Positions 9,439 to 17,532 of a stretch of DNA of 64,000 nucleotides are shown here, in pieces. Positions within the stretch are counted from its first letter, which is position 1. Every line of letters begins with the position of its first letter. The notes below the pieces were generated by a model that did no database searches, was not told the origin of the DNA, and saw only the letters and a list, made by a program, of their open reading frames with translations. The translations under genes and the position numbers were made by a program. The DNA is taken from the NCBI RefSeq assembly GCF_014203715.1, contig NZ_JACHJP010000008.1, positions 62,001-126,000 on the forward strand, read 5' to 3'. The DNA comes from Streptosporangium saharense. GTDB taxonomy: Bacteria > Actinomycetota > Actinomycetes > Streptosporangiales > Streptosporangiaceae.

Positions 9439-9891
9439 GTGAGCGAAGGCGTGCGGCTGAGGGCCGTTGAGGAGTCCGACCTTGAGGCGTTCCTTGAGCA
9501 CGAGCACGACCCCGAGACGGTCAGGCGCTCGCTGTTCACTCCCAGGGAGCGTGAGGTCTTCATGCGGCACTGGGCCACGAGGGTCCTGGGCGATCCGACC
9601 AACCTGGTGCGGGCGGTCACCGTGGACGGTGAGGTCGCGGGAAACGTCGTCTCCTGGTGGGAGGAGGAAAGGCGATTTATCGGTTATGTCCTCGGCAGGC
9701 CATTCTGGGGGCGGGGGGTCGGCACCGAGGCCCTGACCCTTTTCCTGGAGCTTGAGAAGGTCCGCCCCCTCTACGCCGACCCGTTCGGCGGCAACACGGC
9801 CTCGGTGCGCCTGCTGGAGAGGTGCGGCTTCCGGCAGGTGGAGACGGTCCTGTACGGCGAGCACGAGCATGTGCTGCTCTCCCTGGACTGA
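9439..9891 (+). CDS. GNAT-family N-acetyltransferase
   Basis: About 150 residues with the GNAT order: VRLRAVEESDLEAFLEHEHDP, then an acyl-CoA-binding GYVLGRPFWGRGVGTEAL loop (Q/RxxGxG/A-like), then NTASVRLLERCGFRQVE near the end. It resembles the RimJ-like acetyltransferase_3 group. GTG at 9439 is preferred because GAGGA lies 8 bases upstream; ATG at 9409 has no ribosome site. The acceptor is unknown. Confidence 0.75.
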   Translation: MSEGVRLRAVEESDLEAFLEHEHDPETVRRSLFTPREREVFMRHWATRVLGDPTNLVRAVTVDGEVAGNVVSWWEEERRFIGYVLGRPFWGRGVGTEALTLFLELEKVRPLYADPFGGNTASVRLLERCGFRQVETVLYGEHEHVLLSLD

Positions 9892-10047
9892 CCAAACTGG
9901 TAAAAGCCATAGGGAAAATCCCCTTCTATACGGAACAACCTCATGACCGGGGTGTTTACTGAAATAATCCTGACGCGTTGACGAGGCGATGCCGCCATTC
10001 CGCCTCTCCGCCCGGCGGGGCCGGAGGGCCGACGAGTCAGAGGTGCC

Positions 10048-10425
10048 ATGGACGCCCTGGTCCAGGTCTCGGGGGACGACGAGATCACCGAGTTCACCGA
10101 GCTGCGCGGGTGGCTGTCAGGAGATCGTGCCCTGACGGGCCGGACGCGGGTGGTGCGGCAACCCCCGGGCGAGGGCGAACTGGGCGGGGCACTCGACACG
10201 CTGGTCGTGACGCTCGGCTCGGGAAGCGCCGGGATCGCCCTGGTCAGAGCCCTGACCACCTGGCTGAGGACCCGCCGTGCCGATGTGACGATCACGGTGA
10301 CCTCCCCCTCGGGCACCGTGGAACTCAACGCCCAGCGGGTCAGGGACACCGCCGTGCTGTCGTTGCTGGAGGAGATCCTGCGGGACGGCGACGAGGAGAA
10401 GCCGCAGGACGGCGATGAGCGGTGA
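10048..10425 (+). CDS. EACC1-type effector-associated constant component
   Basis: 125 residues with the compact alpha/beta pattern of the actinobacterial EACC1 family: EFTELRGWLSGDRALTGR, then ALDTLVVTLGSGSAGIALVRALTTWLRTRRADVTITV. A charged tail follows. EACC1 proteins are described as constant partners of varied proteolytic or other effectors in predicted conflict systems. Its last 11 bases overlap the start of the caspase-WD40 gene, which fits obligate co-expression. The start has a GAGGTG ribosome site. The molecular function of EACC1 is not established. Confidence 0.7.
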   Translation: MDALVQVSGDDEITEFTELRGWLSGDRALTGRTRVVRQPPGEGELGGALDTLVVTLGSGSAGIALVRALTTWLRTRRADVTITVTSPSGTVELNAQRVRDTAVLSLLEEILRDGDEEKPQDGDER

Positions 10426-12223
10426 CATTCACGACCATTCTGGGTCGCGAGCCGTACTCATCGGCACCGCCGAATATTCCGACCGGCGTTTTCCCCCGAT
10501 TCCCGCGGTGGTCAACAGCCTGCGTGGAATGTCCGAGGTTCTGACCGACCCCGGTCTATGCGGCTGGCCAAAGGACCGGGTCGAGGTCTGGCAGGACCCC
10601 ACCGACATGCGCAGGCTCGTGCAGAACCTGCGGCGTGTGGCCGAGGAGACCACCGGCGTGCTGCTGGTCTACTTCGCCGGGCACGGCACCATCACCCGGC
10701 GCGGGCAGCTGTGCATGATCCTGAAGGACACCGACTTCACCGACACCGACGTCACCGGCCTGGAGTTCGAGCGGCTCAGGGAGGTCCTGCTGGACAGCCC
10801 CGCCCGGATGAAGATCGTGATCCTCGACTGCTGCTACTCGGGCCGTGCCATCGAGGCCCTCTCCAGCACCGTCGTGGACAGCACCGACATCCACGGCGCC
10901 TACACCCTCACCGCCAGCGACCACACCGCCCACGTCGTCGCCCTCGACCGGCAGGCCGAAACCCCGACCTCCTTCACGGCCGAGTTCCTCGACCTGGTCC
11001 GCACGGGGGTCGCGGGCGGCCCCGAGTGGCTGACGATGAACGACCTCTACTCCCACCTGAGACGACGGCTCCGCGGACGCGGGCTGCCCGCCCCCAACCA
11101 GCGCGGCACCGACACCGCGATCCATAACCCCTTCGCCAGGAACCGGGCCGCCGACCTTTCTCCAGGGCCTCCTGAACCTCCAGGGCCTCCCGAGCCTCCC
11201 GCGCCTCCCGAGCGGACACGGGTCGGACGCCGGGTCGTCCTGGCCGCGGGACTCGGCGTGGTCGCGGTTCCCACGGCCTTCTTCCTCGTCGAGGCCGCAA
11301 GACGCCCCCGTGGTCGTACGGCGAGCCCCACCCCGACGGTCAACAGGAACGTCCTGACCGGTCACACCGGCGCCGTGAACTCCGTGGCGTTCAGCCGCGA
11401 CGGGAGGACCCTGGCCAGCGGAAGTGCCGACGGCGGCATCCGATTGTGGGACATGGCGAGCGGGGCGGCGACCGCCGTACTGGCCGGGCATGCGGGTGCG
11501 GTGAACTCCGTGGCGTTCAGCCCCGACTGGCGGACGTTGGCCAGCGGGGGCGCCGACGGCAGCGTCCGGTTGTGGGACGTGACAAGCGGGGCGGCGACCG
11601 CCGTCCTCACCGGCCACACCGGTGCGGTGAACTCAGTGACGTTCAACGGCAACGGAAGCCTCCTGGCCAGCGGGGGCGCCGACCGTTCCGCCCGACTGTG
11701 GAGGGTGGCGAGCAGGAGCACCGCCGCCACCCTCACCGACCGCCCGGCGATCGTGAACGCCGTGCGGTTCGGCACCGACGGGACCGTGCTGCTCACCGCC
11801 TACGGCGACGGCCACGTGCGCTTCTGGAACACCGGGACCCACAAGAAGATGGGCCTGCTGACGATCCACTCGGCCAGCTCGGTCAACACCATCTCCGTGG
11901 ACAGCCGGGGGATCATCGCCCTCGGCAACAGCCCCGGCGGTGTCACGCTGTGGGACGGGAACGGCGAGGCCCACGAGGAGACCCCCGCCCTGACCACCGG
12001 CAGCCCCGTCAACGCGGTGGTCCACCACCCCGGCAAGCGGCGGCTGGCCGTCGCCACCGGTGACGGCGGCATCCAGCTGTGGGACACCAGGTCCCACAAA
12101 CCCCTGGGGCCGCCGCTCACCGGCCACACCGGTGGCGTCACCTCACTGGCGTTCACCCCCGACGGAGCCACGCTCGCCAGCGGCGGCCTCGACAGGACGA
12201 GCAGGCTCTGGCGAACCGGGTGA
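10415..12223 (+). CDS. Membrane-anchored caspase-like protease with WD40 propeller
   Basis: 602 residues. Peptidase C14 domain at residues 10-235 with catalytic His90 in YFAGHGT and Cys140 in ILDCCYSG. A Pro/Glu-rich linker follows (about 249-265), then one transmembrane helix (about 272-293). Seven WD40 repeats fill 312-602, each with GH...VNSVAFS..G..LASG..D..IRLWD; repeats 4-6 are more divergent. The propeller is therefore complete and lies on the opposite side of the membrane from the protease. Which side faces out is not certain. Together with EACC1 this is a predicted sensor-protease conflict or cell-death module. Confidence 0.85.
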   Translation: MSGDIHDHSGSRAVLIGTAEYSDRRFPPIPAVVNSLRGMSEVLTDPGLCGWPKDRVEVWQDPTDMRRLVQNLRRVAEETTGVLLVYFAGHGTITRRGQLCMILKDTDFTDTDVTGLEFERLREVLLDSPARMKIVILDCCYSGRAIEALSSTVVDSTDIHGAYTLTASDHTAHVVALDRQAETPTSFTAEFLDLVRTGVAGGPEWLTMNDLYSHLRRRLRGRGLPAPNQRGTDTAIHNPFARNRAADLSPGPPEPPGPPEPPAPPERTRVGRRVVLAAGLGVVAVPTAFFLVEAARRPRGRTASPTPTVNRNVLTGHTGAVNSVAFSRDGRTLASGSADGGIRLWDMASGAATAVLAGHAGAVNSVAFSPDWRTLASGGADGSVRLWDVTSGAATAVLTGHTGAVNSVTFNGNGSLLASGGADRSARLWRVASRSTAATLTDRPAIVNAVRFGTDGTVLLTAYGDGHVRFWNTGTHKKMGLLTIHSASSVNTISVDSRGIIALGNSPGGVTLWDGNGEAHEETPALTTGSPVNAVVHHPGKRRLAVATGDGGIQLWDTRSHKPLGPPLTGHTGGVTSLAFTPDGATLASGGLDRTSRLWRTG

Positions 12224-12237
12224 CTGCTCCATGGCCA

Positions 12238-13005
12238 TCACCGGAGGGAGGCCACGGCGATGTGCGGGCGCCCGGTCAGCGGGTGGGGCCCCACGTGCGC
12301 GCGCACGCCGAACACCTCCTCGATGAACGCCGGGGTCAGCACGTCCAGCGGAGGGCCGTGGCCCACGACGCGGCCCTGGTCGAGCACCACGACCCGGTCG
12401 GCGTAGGCGGCGGCCTGGTCGAGGTCGTGCAGGGCGGCGAGCAGGGTCAGGCCGAGGGAGCGGACCAGGTCCAGCAGGAGTAACTGGGAGCCGACGTCCA
12501 GGTGGTTGGTCGGCTCGTCGAGGACCAGCAGCGGCGCCTCCTGGGCCAGCGCGCGGGCCAGGAAGACCCGCTGACGCTCACCCCCGGACAGCGTCGTCAT
12601 CAGCCGGTCCGCGGCCCAGTCCATGCCGACCCGCCGCAACGCCGTCGTGACCGCCTCCCGGTCGGCCGCCGTCTCCCGGCCGAGCGGCTTCCTGTGGCTG
12701 TGCCTGCCGACGGCGACGACCTCCGCCACCGAGAACCCGTCGGCGGCCTGCCCGTGTTGGGGAAGCACCGCGCGGTGCCGGGCCGCCTGCCGGGGACGCA
12801 TCTCCCACAGGTCCGCGCCGTCCAGCCGTACGACACCGCCGGAGGGACGCAGTGACCGGTAGACCGTGCGCAGCAGGGTCGACTTGCCGCTGCCGTTGGG
12901 GCCGACCAGCGCGACGAACTCCCCGGGCTCGGCGGTCAGGTCGACCTCGCTGACGATGGGCCGCGCGTCGATGCGCGCGCTGACCCCTGCCAGGTCAAGA
13001 CGCAT
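12238..13005 (-). CDS. Metal-chelate ABC transporter ATP-binding protein (FecE-like)
   Basis: 255 residues with Walker A GPNGSGKST (about 36-44), the Q-loop region LPQHG, signature LSGGERQRV, Walker B LLVLDEP and the H-loop His in LLAALHDLD. This is the cytoplasmic ATPase of an iron-siderophore, haem or cobalamin importer. It overlaps the permease gene by 11 bases and is the last gene of a three-gene ABC operon. It is convergent with the caspase-WD40 gene. Confidence 0.88.
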   Translation of the reverse strand: MRLDLAGVSARIDARPIVSEVDLTAEPGEFVALVGPNGSGKSTLLRTVYRSLRPSGGVVRLDGADLWEMRPRQAARHRAVLPQHGQAADGFSVAEVVAVGRHSHRKPLGRETAADREAVTTALRRVGMDWAADRLMTTLSGGERQRVFLARALAQEAPLLVLDEPTNHLDVGSQLLLLDLVRSLGLTLLAALHDLDQAAAYADRVVVLDQGRVVGHGPPLDVLTPAFIEEVFGVRAHVGPHPLTGRPHIAVASLR

Positions 13006-14080
13006 CGGAGCCTCCGCTCGTACGGCGCCGCAGCAGCCACAGGAAGAACGGCACGCCGAACCCGGTGGTGAAGACCCCGACCGGCAGTTCGTTGGGGCGG
13101 TCCACGGTCCTCGCGGCCAGATCGACCAGCACCAGGAACAGCGCGCCCGCCAGCAGGGAGACGGGCAGCACGCGCCGATGGTCGGCCCCGACGACGAACC
13201 TGACGCCGTGCGGGATCATCAGCCCGACGAATCCGATGCCGCCGACCACGCTGACCACGGTCGCGGTGAGCAGCGAGCCGACCAGCAGCAGCCCGACGCG
13301 CTGCGCGGCCACCGGCACGCCGACGGCGACGGCCGCGTCCTGCCCGGACAGCAGGGCGTTGAGCGCGCGGGCCTGGGTCAGCAGCCAGGCGACGCAGGCC
13401 ACGATCACCAGGGTGGGCACCCCGAGGTCGTCCCAGGAAGCCCCGGCGACGCTGCCCATCAGCCAGAACATCATCCCCTGCAGCTCGGTGGGGTTGAGCT
13501 GGAGCTGGACGAACGTGGTGCCCGCCGTACAGAGGTAGCCGACGGCGACGCCGCTCAGCACCAGCCAGGAGTCGAGCAACCTGCCTGAGCGCTGGGCGAG
13601 CATGTAGACCACCAGCGCCGAGGCGACCGCGGCGACGAAGGCGGCGCCGGTGACGCCGAGCGAACCGGCAAGCCCGGCCAGTGCCGTACCCCCGAGGGCG
13701 GGAACCAGCACGGCGCCGAGAGAGGCCGCGGACGAGACACCGAGGACGTAGGGGTCGGCGAGCGGGTTGCGGACCAGCGCCTGCAGCGCCACCCCGGCCA
13801 CCGCGAGGCCCGCCCCGGCGAGCGCGGCGAGCAGGGCCCGTGGGGTACGGATCTCCCAGACGACCTGTCCGAGCGTCGGATCCGTCCGGTCCCCGTGGCC
13901 GGACAGGTGCGCCCAGACCACCGACCAGACCTGGCCCGGGGGCAGGGTGACCGAGCCGACGGAGACGCCGAGCGCCAGGGCGGCGATCAGGGCCACGGTG
14001 AGTACGGCGAGCAGCACCCCGGTGGCGGGTCCCGAGATCAGGTGCGGGCTGCTCTTCACATGGATTCGGGTGTCAGTCAC
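12995..14080 (-). CDS. FecCD-family ABC permease
   Basis: 361 residues with about nine or ten membrane helices and the FecCD features RTPRALLAALAGAGLAVAGV, ALVRNPLADPYVLGVSSAAS and GLMIPHGVRF. The GTG start overlaps the end of the substrate-binding protein gene by 8 bases. It forms the channel of the metal-chelate importer with the ATPase at 12238-13005. A single permease gene implies a homodimeric channel, as in BtuC. Confidence 0.88.
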   Translation of the reverse strand: MTDTRIHVKSSPHLISGPATGVLLAVLTVALIAALALGVSVGSVTLPPGQVWSVVWAHLSGHGDRTDPTLGQVVWEIRTPRALLAALAGAGLAVAGVALQALVRNPLADPYVLGVSSAASLGAVLVPALGGTALAGLAGSLGVTGAAFVAAVASALVVYMLAQRSGRLLDSWLVLSGVAVGYLCTAGTTFVQLQLNPTELQGMMFWLMGSVAGASWDDLGVPTLVIVACVAWLLTQARALNALLSGQDAAVAVGVPVAAQRVGLLLVGSLLTATVVSVVGGIGFVGLMIPHGVRFVVGADHRRVLPVSLLAGALFLVLVDLAARTVDRPNELPVGVFTTGFGVPFFLWLLRRRTSGGSDAS

Positions 14081-15149
14081 CGGGGTGGACCACCCGGGAG
14101 ATCTTCTCCACGGCCCAGGCGTTGAGCGGGCCGAGGTAGACGCCGTCGGAGACCACGGCGTAGGTCCTCGACTTCGACGCCTGCCACTGCGGGTAGGCGG
14201 CGAACAGCCTGGCCGCCTCCCGCCCGCCGTCCTCCTCGGGGCCGAACAGGCCGACGACCAGGACGTCGACCGGGGCCACGGCGAGCTGCTCCCGGTTGAG
14301 CGTGCGCGTCATGTCGGCGGTCTGACCCGCGAAGACGTTGACGCCCCCGGCCGCCTCGATCACGTCGTCGTAGATGCCCCCGGTCATCACGGCGGGCAGG
14401 CCGTTGGCGTTCATCATGGACATGCCGGGATAGGCGATGAGCACCTTTTTGGTGGGTCTGCCGGAGACGCGGGTCCGTACGGCCTCGATCCGGGAGCGCA
14501 GCCGTTCGACCAGGTCCCGCGCCCGTTCCTGGACGTCGAAGATCCTGCCGAGCAGGCCGAGGAACGCGAAGGTGGACTCGATGGACTGGTCCTGGTTGGC
14601 GCGTTTCTCCTCCGGCGTCGCGTCGGGCTTGCCCATGGCGCAGTTGACCGGATTGACGAGCGAGGTGATCCCGGCGGCGGCGAGCTGCTCGCGGGTGGCG
14701 AACCCGTTCCTGGCCTCGAACCCGCCCGACCAGGTGGAGACGACCAGGTCCGGCTTGAGGTTGAGCACCTGCTCGGCGGGCACGTCGAAGTTCTTGTTCA
14801 TCGTCAGGCCACCGGTCGGCAGCGCCCTGACCTTGTCGATCATCGAGGGGTCGTCGGAGACGCCGTAGCTCTGCGCGTTGGCCAGGACGGTCTTCTCCAG
14901 GCCGAGCATGACGAAGCTCTCGGCCTCGCCGACGCTCGTCCCGTTGAGGATCAGCACGCGCCGGGGCGGCGCCGCGAAGGTGATCCGCGTGCCGCAGTTG
15001 TCGAGGGTCAGGGGGTATCTCGTGGGGCCCGCGGCCTCGGTGACCTGGGGTTTGGCGGCTCTTTCCGGGGAGGAGCAGCCTGTCGCGGTCAGGGCCGTCG
15101 CGAGCACGGCGGCCAGGGGTCTGGTGAAACGGTCGAAGGGCATGGACAT
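14073..15149 (-). CDS. ABC transporter substrate-binding lipoprotein (metal chelate)
   Basis: About 358 residues. A lipoprotein signal ends in the lipobox LTATGC (Cys near residue 26). A periplasmic-binding type III fold follows, with TLDNCGTRITFAAPPRRVLI, LKPDLVVSTWSGG and YDDVIEAAGGVNVFAG. It would capture a siderophore, haem or corrinoid outside the membrane and deliver it to the FecCD permease. Two candidate ATGs lie six bases apart (15149 and 15143). The upstream membrane-protein gene stops about 70 bases away and may share the transcript. Confidence 0.85.
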   Translation of the reverse strand: MSMPFDRFTRPLAAVLATALTATGCSSPERAAKPQVTEAAGPTRYPLTLDNCGTRITFAAPPRRVLILNGTSVGEAESFVMLGLEKTVLANAQSYGVSDDPSMIDKVRALPTGGLTMNKNFDVPAEQVLNLKPDLVVSTWSGGFEARNGFATREQLAAAGITSLVNPVNCAMGKPDATPEEKRANQDQSIESTFAFLGLLGRIFDVQERARDLVERLRSRIEAVRTRVSGRPTKKVLIAYPGMSMMNANGLPAVMTGGIYDDVIEAAGGVNVFAGQTADMTRTLNREQLAVAPVDVLVVGLFGPEEDGGREAARLFAAYPQWQASKSRTYAVVSDGVYLGPLNAWAVEKISRVVHPGD

Positions 15150-15217
15150 GCGCTTTCTGCCGAGGGGAGCGCGAACACGCCGGAACACCGTCGCGGTGCC
15201 GACGTGGACGCTGGATG

Positions 15218-15820
15218 TCAGAAAGCCGCGATCGACGCGGCGCGCGCTCCGGGTGGCCCTCTGCGCACGAGGGCGTGTCTCAGCAGGGTGCGGGCTCGGG
15301 GAACCCTGATCTTCTCCGTCGCGGGGACGGTGGCCTGGCCGTACGGTTCCGGGGGCGACAGGATCAGCAGGACCAGCAGGCGCCGCAGCACGTGCCCGGC
15401 GAGCTGCCTGGCCAGGGCGCACAGGCCCTCCTCGGCCCAGCGCAGCCACGCCGAGGTCACGACCACGCTCGCCAGGTGCATCAGCGGCATGCCCAGGGCC
15501 GAGGTGGCCATGTGGTCCATCTGCCCCTGGTGGATCATGCCCGGCGTGTGGTGGTGCGGGGTCGCGGAGTACGGCTCGCAGTGGGAGAGCAGGGCGTGCA
15601 GCACGATCTGCGCCAGACCGGTCGCGGGAAGGATGGCGCCGAAGGTCCGCTCACGCCCGGTCAGCGCCAGCGCGACCGGCACCAGCAGCAGGACGCCGCC
15701 CACGGCCGCCGCCGGGTCGAAGGACCCGCCGCCGAGCAGGTGACCGAGCACGGCCAAGGCGGCACACGTGACGGCGAACCCCGTCGCGCGCACCCACCTC
15801 ACCGCCGAGAACGGCCCCAT
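15218..15820 (-). CDS. His/Met-rich polytopic membrane protein
   Basis: 200 residues with four to five predicted helices (AVTCAALAVLGHLLG, VGGVLLLVPVALAL and others). A loop is rich in potential metal ligands: HHHTPGMIHQGQMDHM. The C-terminus is basic. It sits between an MFS gene and the metal-chelate ABC operon on the same strand, so a role in metal handling is plausible but inferred. No named family is recognised. Confidence 0.6.
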   Translation of the reverse strand: MGPFSAVRWVRATGFAVTCAALAVLGHLLGGGSFDPAAAVGGVLLLVPVALALTGRERTFGAILPATGLAQIVLHALLSHCEPYSATPHHHTPGMIHQGQMDHMATSALGMPLMHLASVVVTSAWLRWAEEGLCALARQLAGHVLRRLLVLLILSPPEPYGQATVPATEKIRVPRARTLLRHALVRRGPPGARAASIAAF

Positions 15821-15847
15821 GGCGACAGATCATCTCAGACCACCCGT

Positions 15848-17080
15848 CTACCCCGGGCGCAGGGCCGCCAGGCGGCGTCGGCCGAGGCCGCTGGCCGTGA
15901 CGCCGACGCAGGCCGCGCCGAGCGCGACGAGGAAGGCCGCCAGCGGGCCGTACCGGTCGGCGAGGGTGCCAGACAGCAGCGCGCCGATCGCGTAGCCGAT
16001 GACGACGGAGGAGGTCAGCAGGGTCATGACCCACGAGATCCGCTGCACGGGAACCGTCATCTCGGCCTGGGTGTAGGCGGTGACGAGGATCGGGGCGATG
16101 GTGATGCCGGGCAGCACGATCAGCAGCCCCAGCGGCCACAGCCCGCCGATGCTCAGCCCGCCGACGATCGCCAGTGGCAGGCTGAGTACGGCCAGCAGCG
16201 CGAAACCCGCCTGGAGCCTGCGGGCGAGCGGGAAAGAAGCGGGCAGCATCGGGACGAACACCCCGGCCAGGGCACTGCTCAGCCCGAGGATCGCGTAGAT
16301 CAGCCCGGCCGCCCCCTCGGAGCCCGCGTCCACCGCACGCCAGGTGACCCCGGCCTGCACCGAGCCGAAGTAGCAGCCGAGACCGGCCAGCCCGGCGGCG
16401 AGCAGGAAGACCGGGACGCGCAGCACCGGCGCCGTGGCGGCCCCGTCCTTCTCCCCGCCCCTGGTGACCAGGGTCGCCGTCGGGTGCAGGGCGAAGGACA
16501 CGCAGGCCGTGGCGGTGAGCGCCGCCGCCATGAGCACCGCCGTACGGGGAGAGGTCGCCGTCGCGATGATGCCGACCAGCGCGGGGCCGAGGACGAAGGC
16601 GAACTCGTCGCTCGTCCCCTCGAAGCTCATCGCGGTCGGGAAGCGGTTCGCGGGCAGCCGTCCGTGGTGGGCCAGCGCCGTCCAGCGGGCCCTGGACAGC
16701 GGGCCGACCTGCGGCACGGAGGCGCCCGCCACCACCGAGGAGGCCAGCGCCGCCCACGTGGGCGCGTCCTGTTCGACGCACACCACCAGCAGGACGAGGG
16801 CGAGGGCGTGCAGCAGCGCGGCGACCAGCCCGGTGGGCCGGTGGCCGTACCGGTCGGCGGACTTGCCGATGATCGGCCCACCCGTGGCCTGCCCGACCGC
16901 GAAGGCGGCGGCCGTCGCCCCGCCCAGCGCCAGCGACCCGGTCGCCCCGCTGACCAGCAGCAACGAGCCGAGCTGCCCCATGGACGCGGGGATGCGGCCG
17001 AGCAGCGTGATCACGAGGTACCACGGCCCGGTGGTCGCGGGCAGGGCGGCGTAGGCGCGCAGCGCGCTCCAACCGCTCAC
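15848..17080 (-). CDS. Major facilitator superfamily transporter
   Basis: 410 residues with 12 predicted helices and an MFS motif A-like GKSADRYGHRPTG after helix 2. GTLADRYG is the equivalent loop after helix 8. The GTG start overlaps the DUF2237 stop (GTGA), linking it translationally to the amidase/DUF1116 operon. It could export an intermediate or import the substrate of that pathway. Specificity is unknown. Confidence 0.8.
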   Translation of the reverse strand: MSGWSALRAYAALPATTGPWYLVITLLGRIPASMGQLGSLLLVSGATGSLALGGATAAAFAVGQATGGPIIGKSADRYGHRPTGLVAALLHALALVLLVVCVEQDAPTWAALASSVVAGASVPQVGPLSRARWTALAHHGRLPANRFPTAMSFEGTSDEFAFVLGPALVGIIATATSPRTAVLMAAALTATACVSFALHPTATLVTRGGEKDGAATAPVLRVPVFLLAAGLAGLGCYFGSVQAGVTWRAVDAGSEGAAGLIYAILGLSSALAGVFVPMLPASFPLARRLQAGFALLAVLSLPLAIVGGLSIGGLWPLGLLIVLPGITIAPILVTAYTQAEMTVPVQRISWVMTLLTSSVVIGYAIGALLSGTLADRYGPLAAFLVALGAACVGVTASGLGRRRLAALRPG

Positions 17081-17532
17081 GGCGTTCCCGCGGCCCTGTG
17101 ATCCACGGCCTCAGCGTCTGCGGCCTCAGCGTCCGTGGCTTTGGCGTCCGTGGACGCGCTGTCGGGGGCCGTGCCGTACGCCATCAGGACCTCGCGGGGG
17201 ATGACATCGAGGGCCCTGAGGTTGGTCGCCGCGAGGTTCACCGGGCAGGCGTGTCCGGCCAGGTAGGCCTCGTACCATTTGGCGGCGATGACGCACCAGT
17301 GGTCACCCGGCTTCAGGCCGGGGAAGGCCAGGTCGGGGCGGGGGGTCGCGACGTCGTTGTCCACCGTGGACTGGAAGGCGATGAAGTCCTCGGTGACGAC
17401 CGCGCAGACGGTGTGCCCTTTGGGGTTGTCGGGGCCGGTGTAGCAGTAGCCGTCACGACGGTAGCCGGTGATCGGGTCGAAGCCGCAGGCCTGCAGCGGC
17501 TCGCCGAAGACGTTCAGTGCCCGCTCGGTCAT
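17077..17532 (-). CDS. DUF2237 family protein
   Basis: 151 residues with the characteristic DUF2237 core FDPITGYRRDGYCYTGPDN, HTVCAVVTEDFIAFQ and LKPGDHWCVIAAKWYEA, including conserved Cys, Asp and Trp residues. The last 30 residues are a low-complexity Ala/Asp/Thr tail with repeated TDA/EAADAEA units. Its start overlaps the amidase stop by four bases (ATGA). The family has no established function; placement between an amidase and an MFS gene suggests a helper role in the same catabolic pathway. Confidence 0.8.
   Translation of the reverse strand: MTERALNVFGEPLQACGFDPITGYRRDGYCYTGPDNPKGHTVCAVVTEDFIAFQSTVDNDVATPRPDLAFPGLKPGDHWCVIAAKWYEAYLAGHACPVNLAATNLRALDVIPREVLMAYGTAPDSASTDAKATDAEAADAEAVDHRAAGTP

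Noticed and set aside
11350..12220. Periodic similarity of about 126 bases considered as a DNA repeat array
   Set aside because: It is explained by the seven WD40 repeats of the caspase-WD40 protein.
13767..17101. Long rightward frames across the ABC transporter and MFS genes
   Set aside because: They are antisense shadows with Arg/Gly/Gln-rich low-complexity translation; the leftward frames carry recognisable domains.
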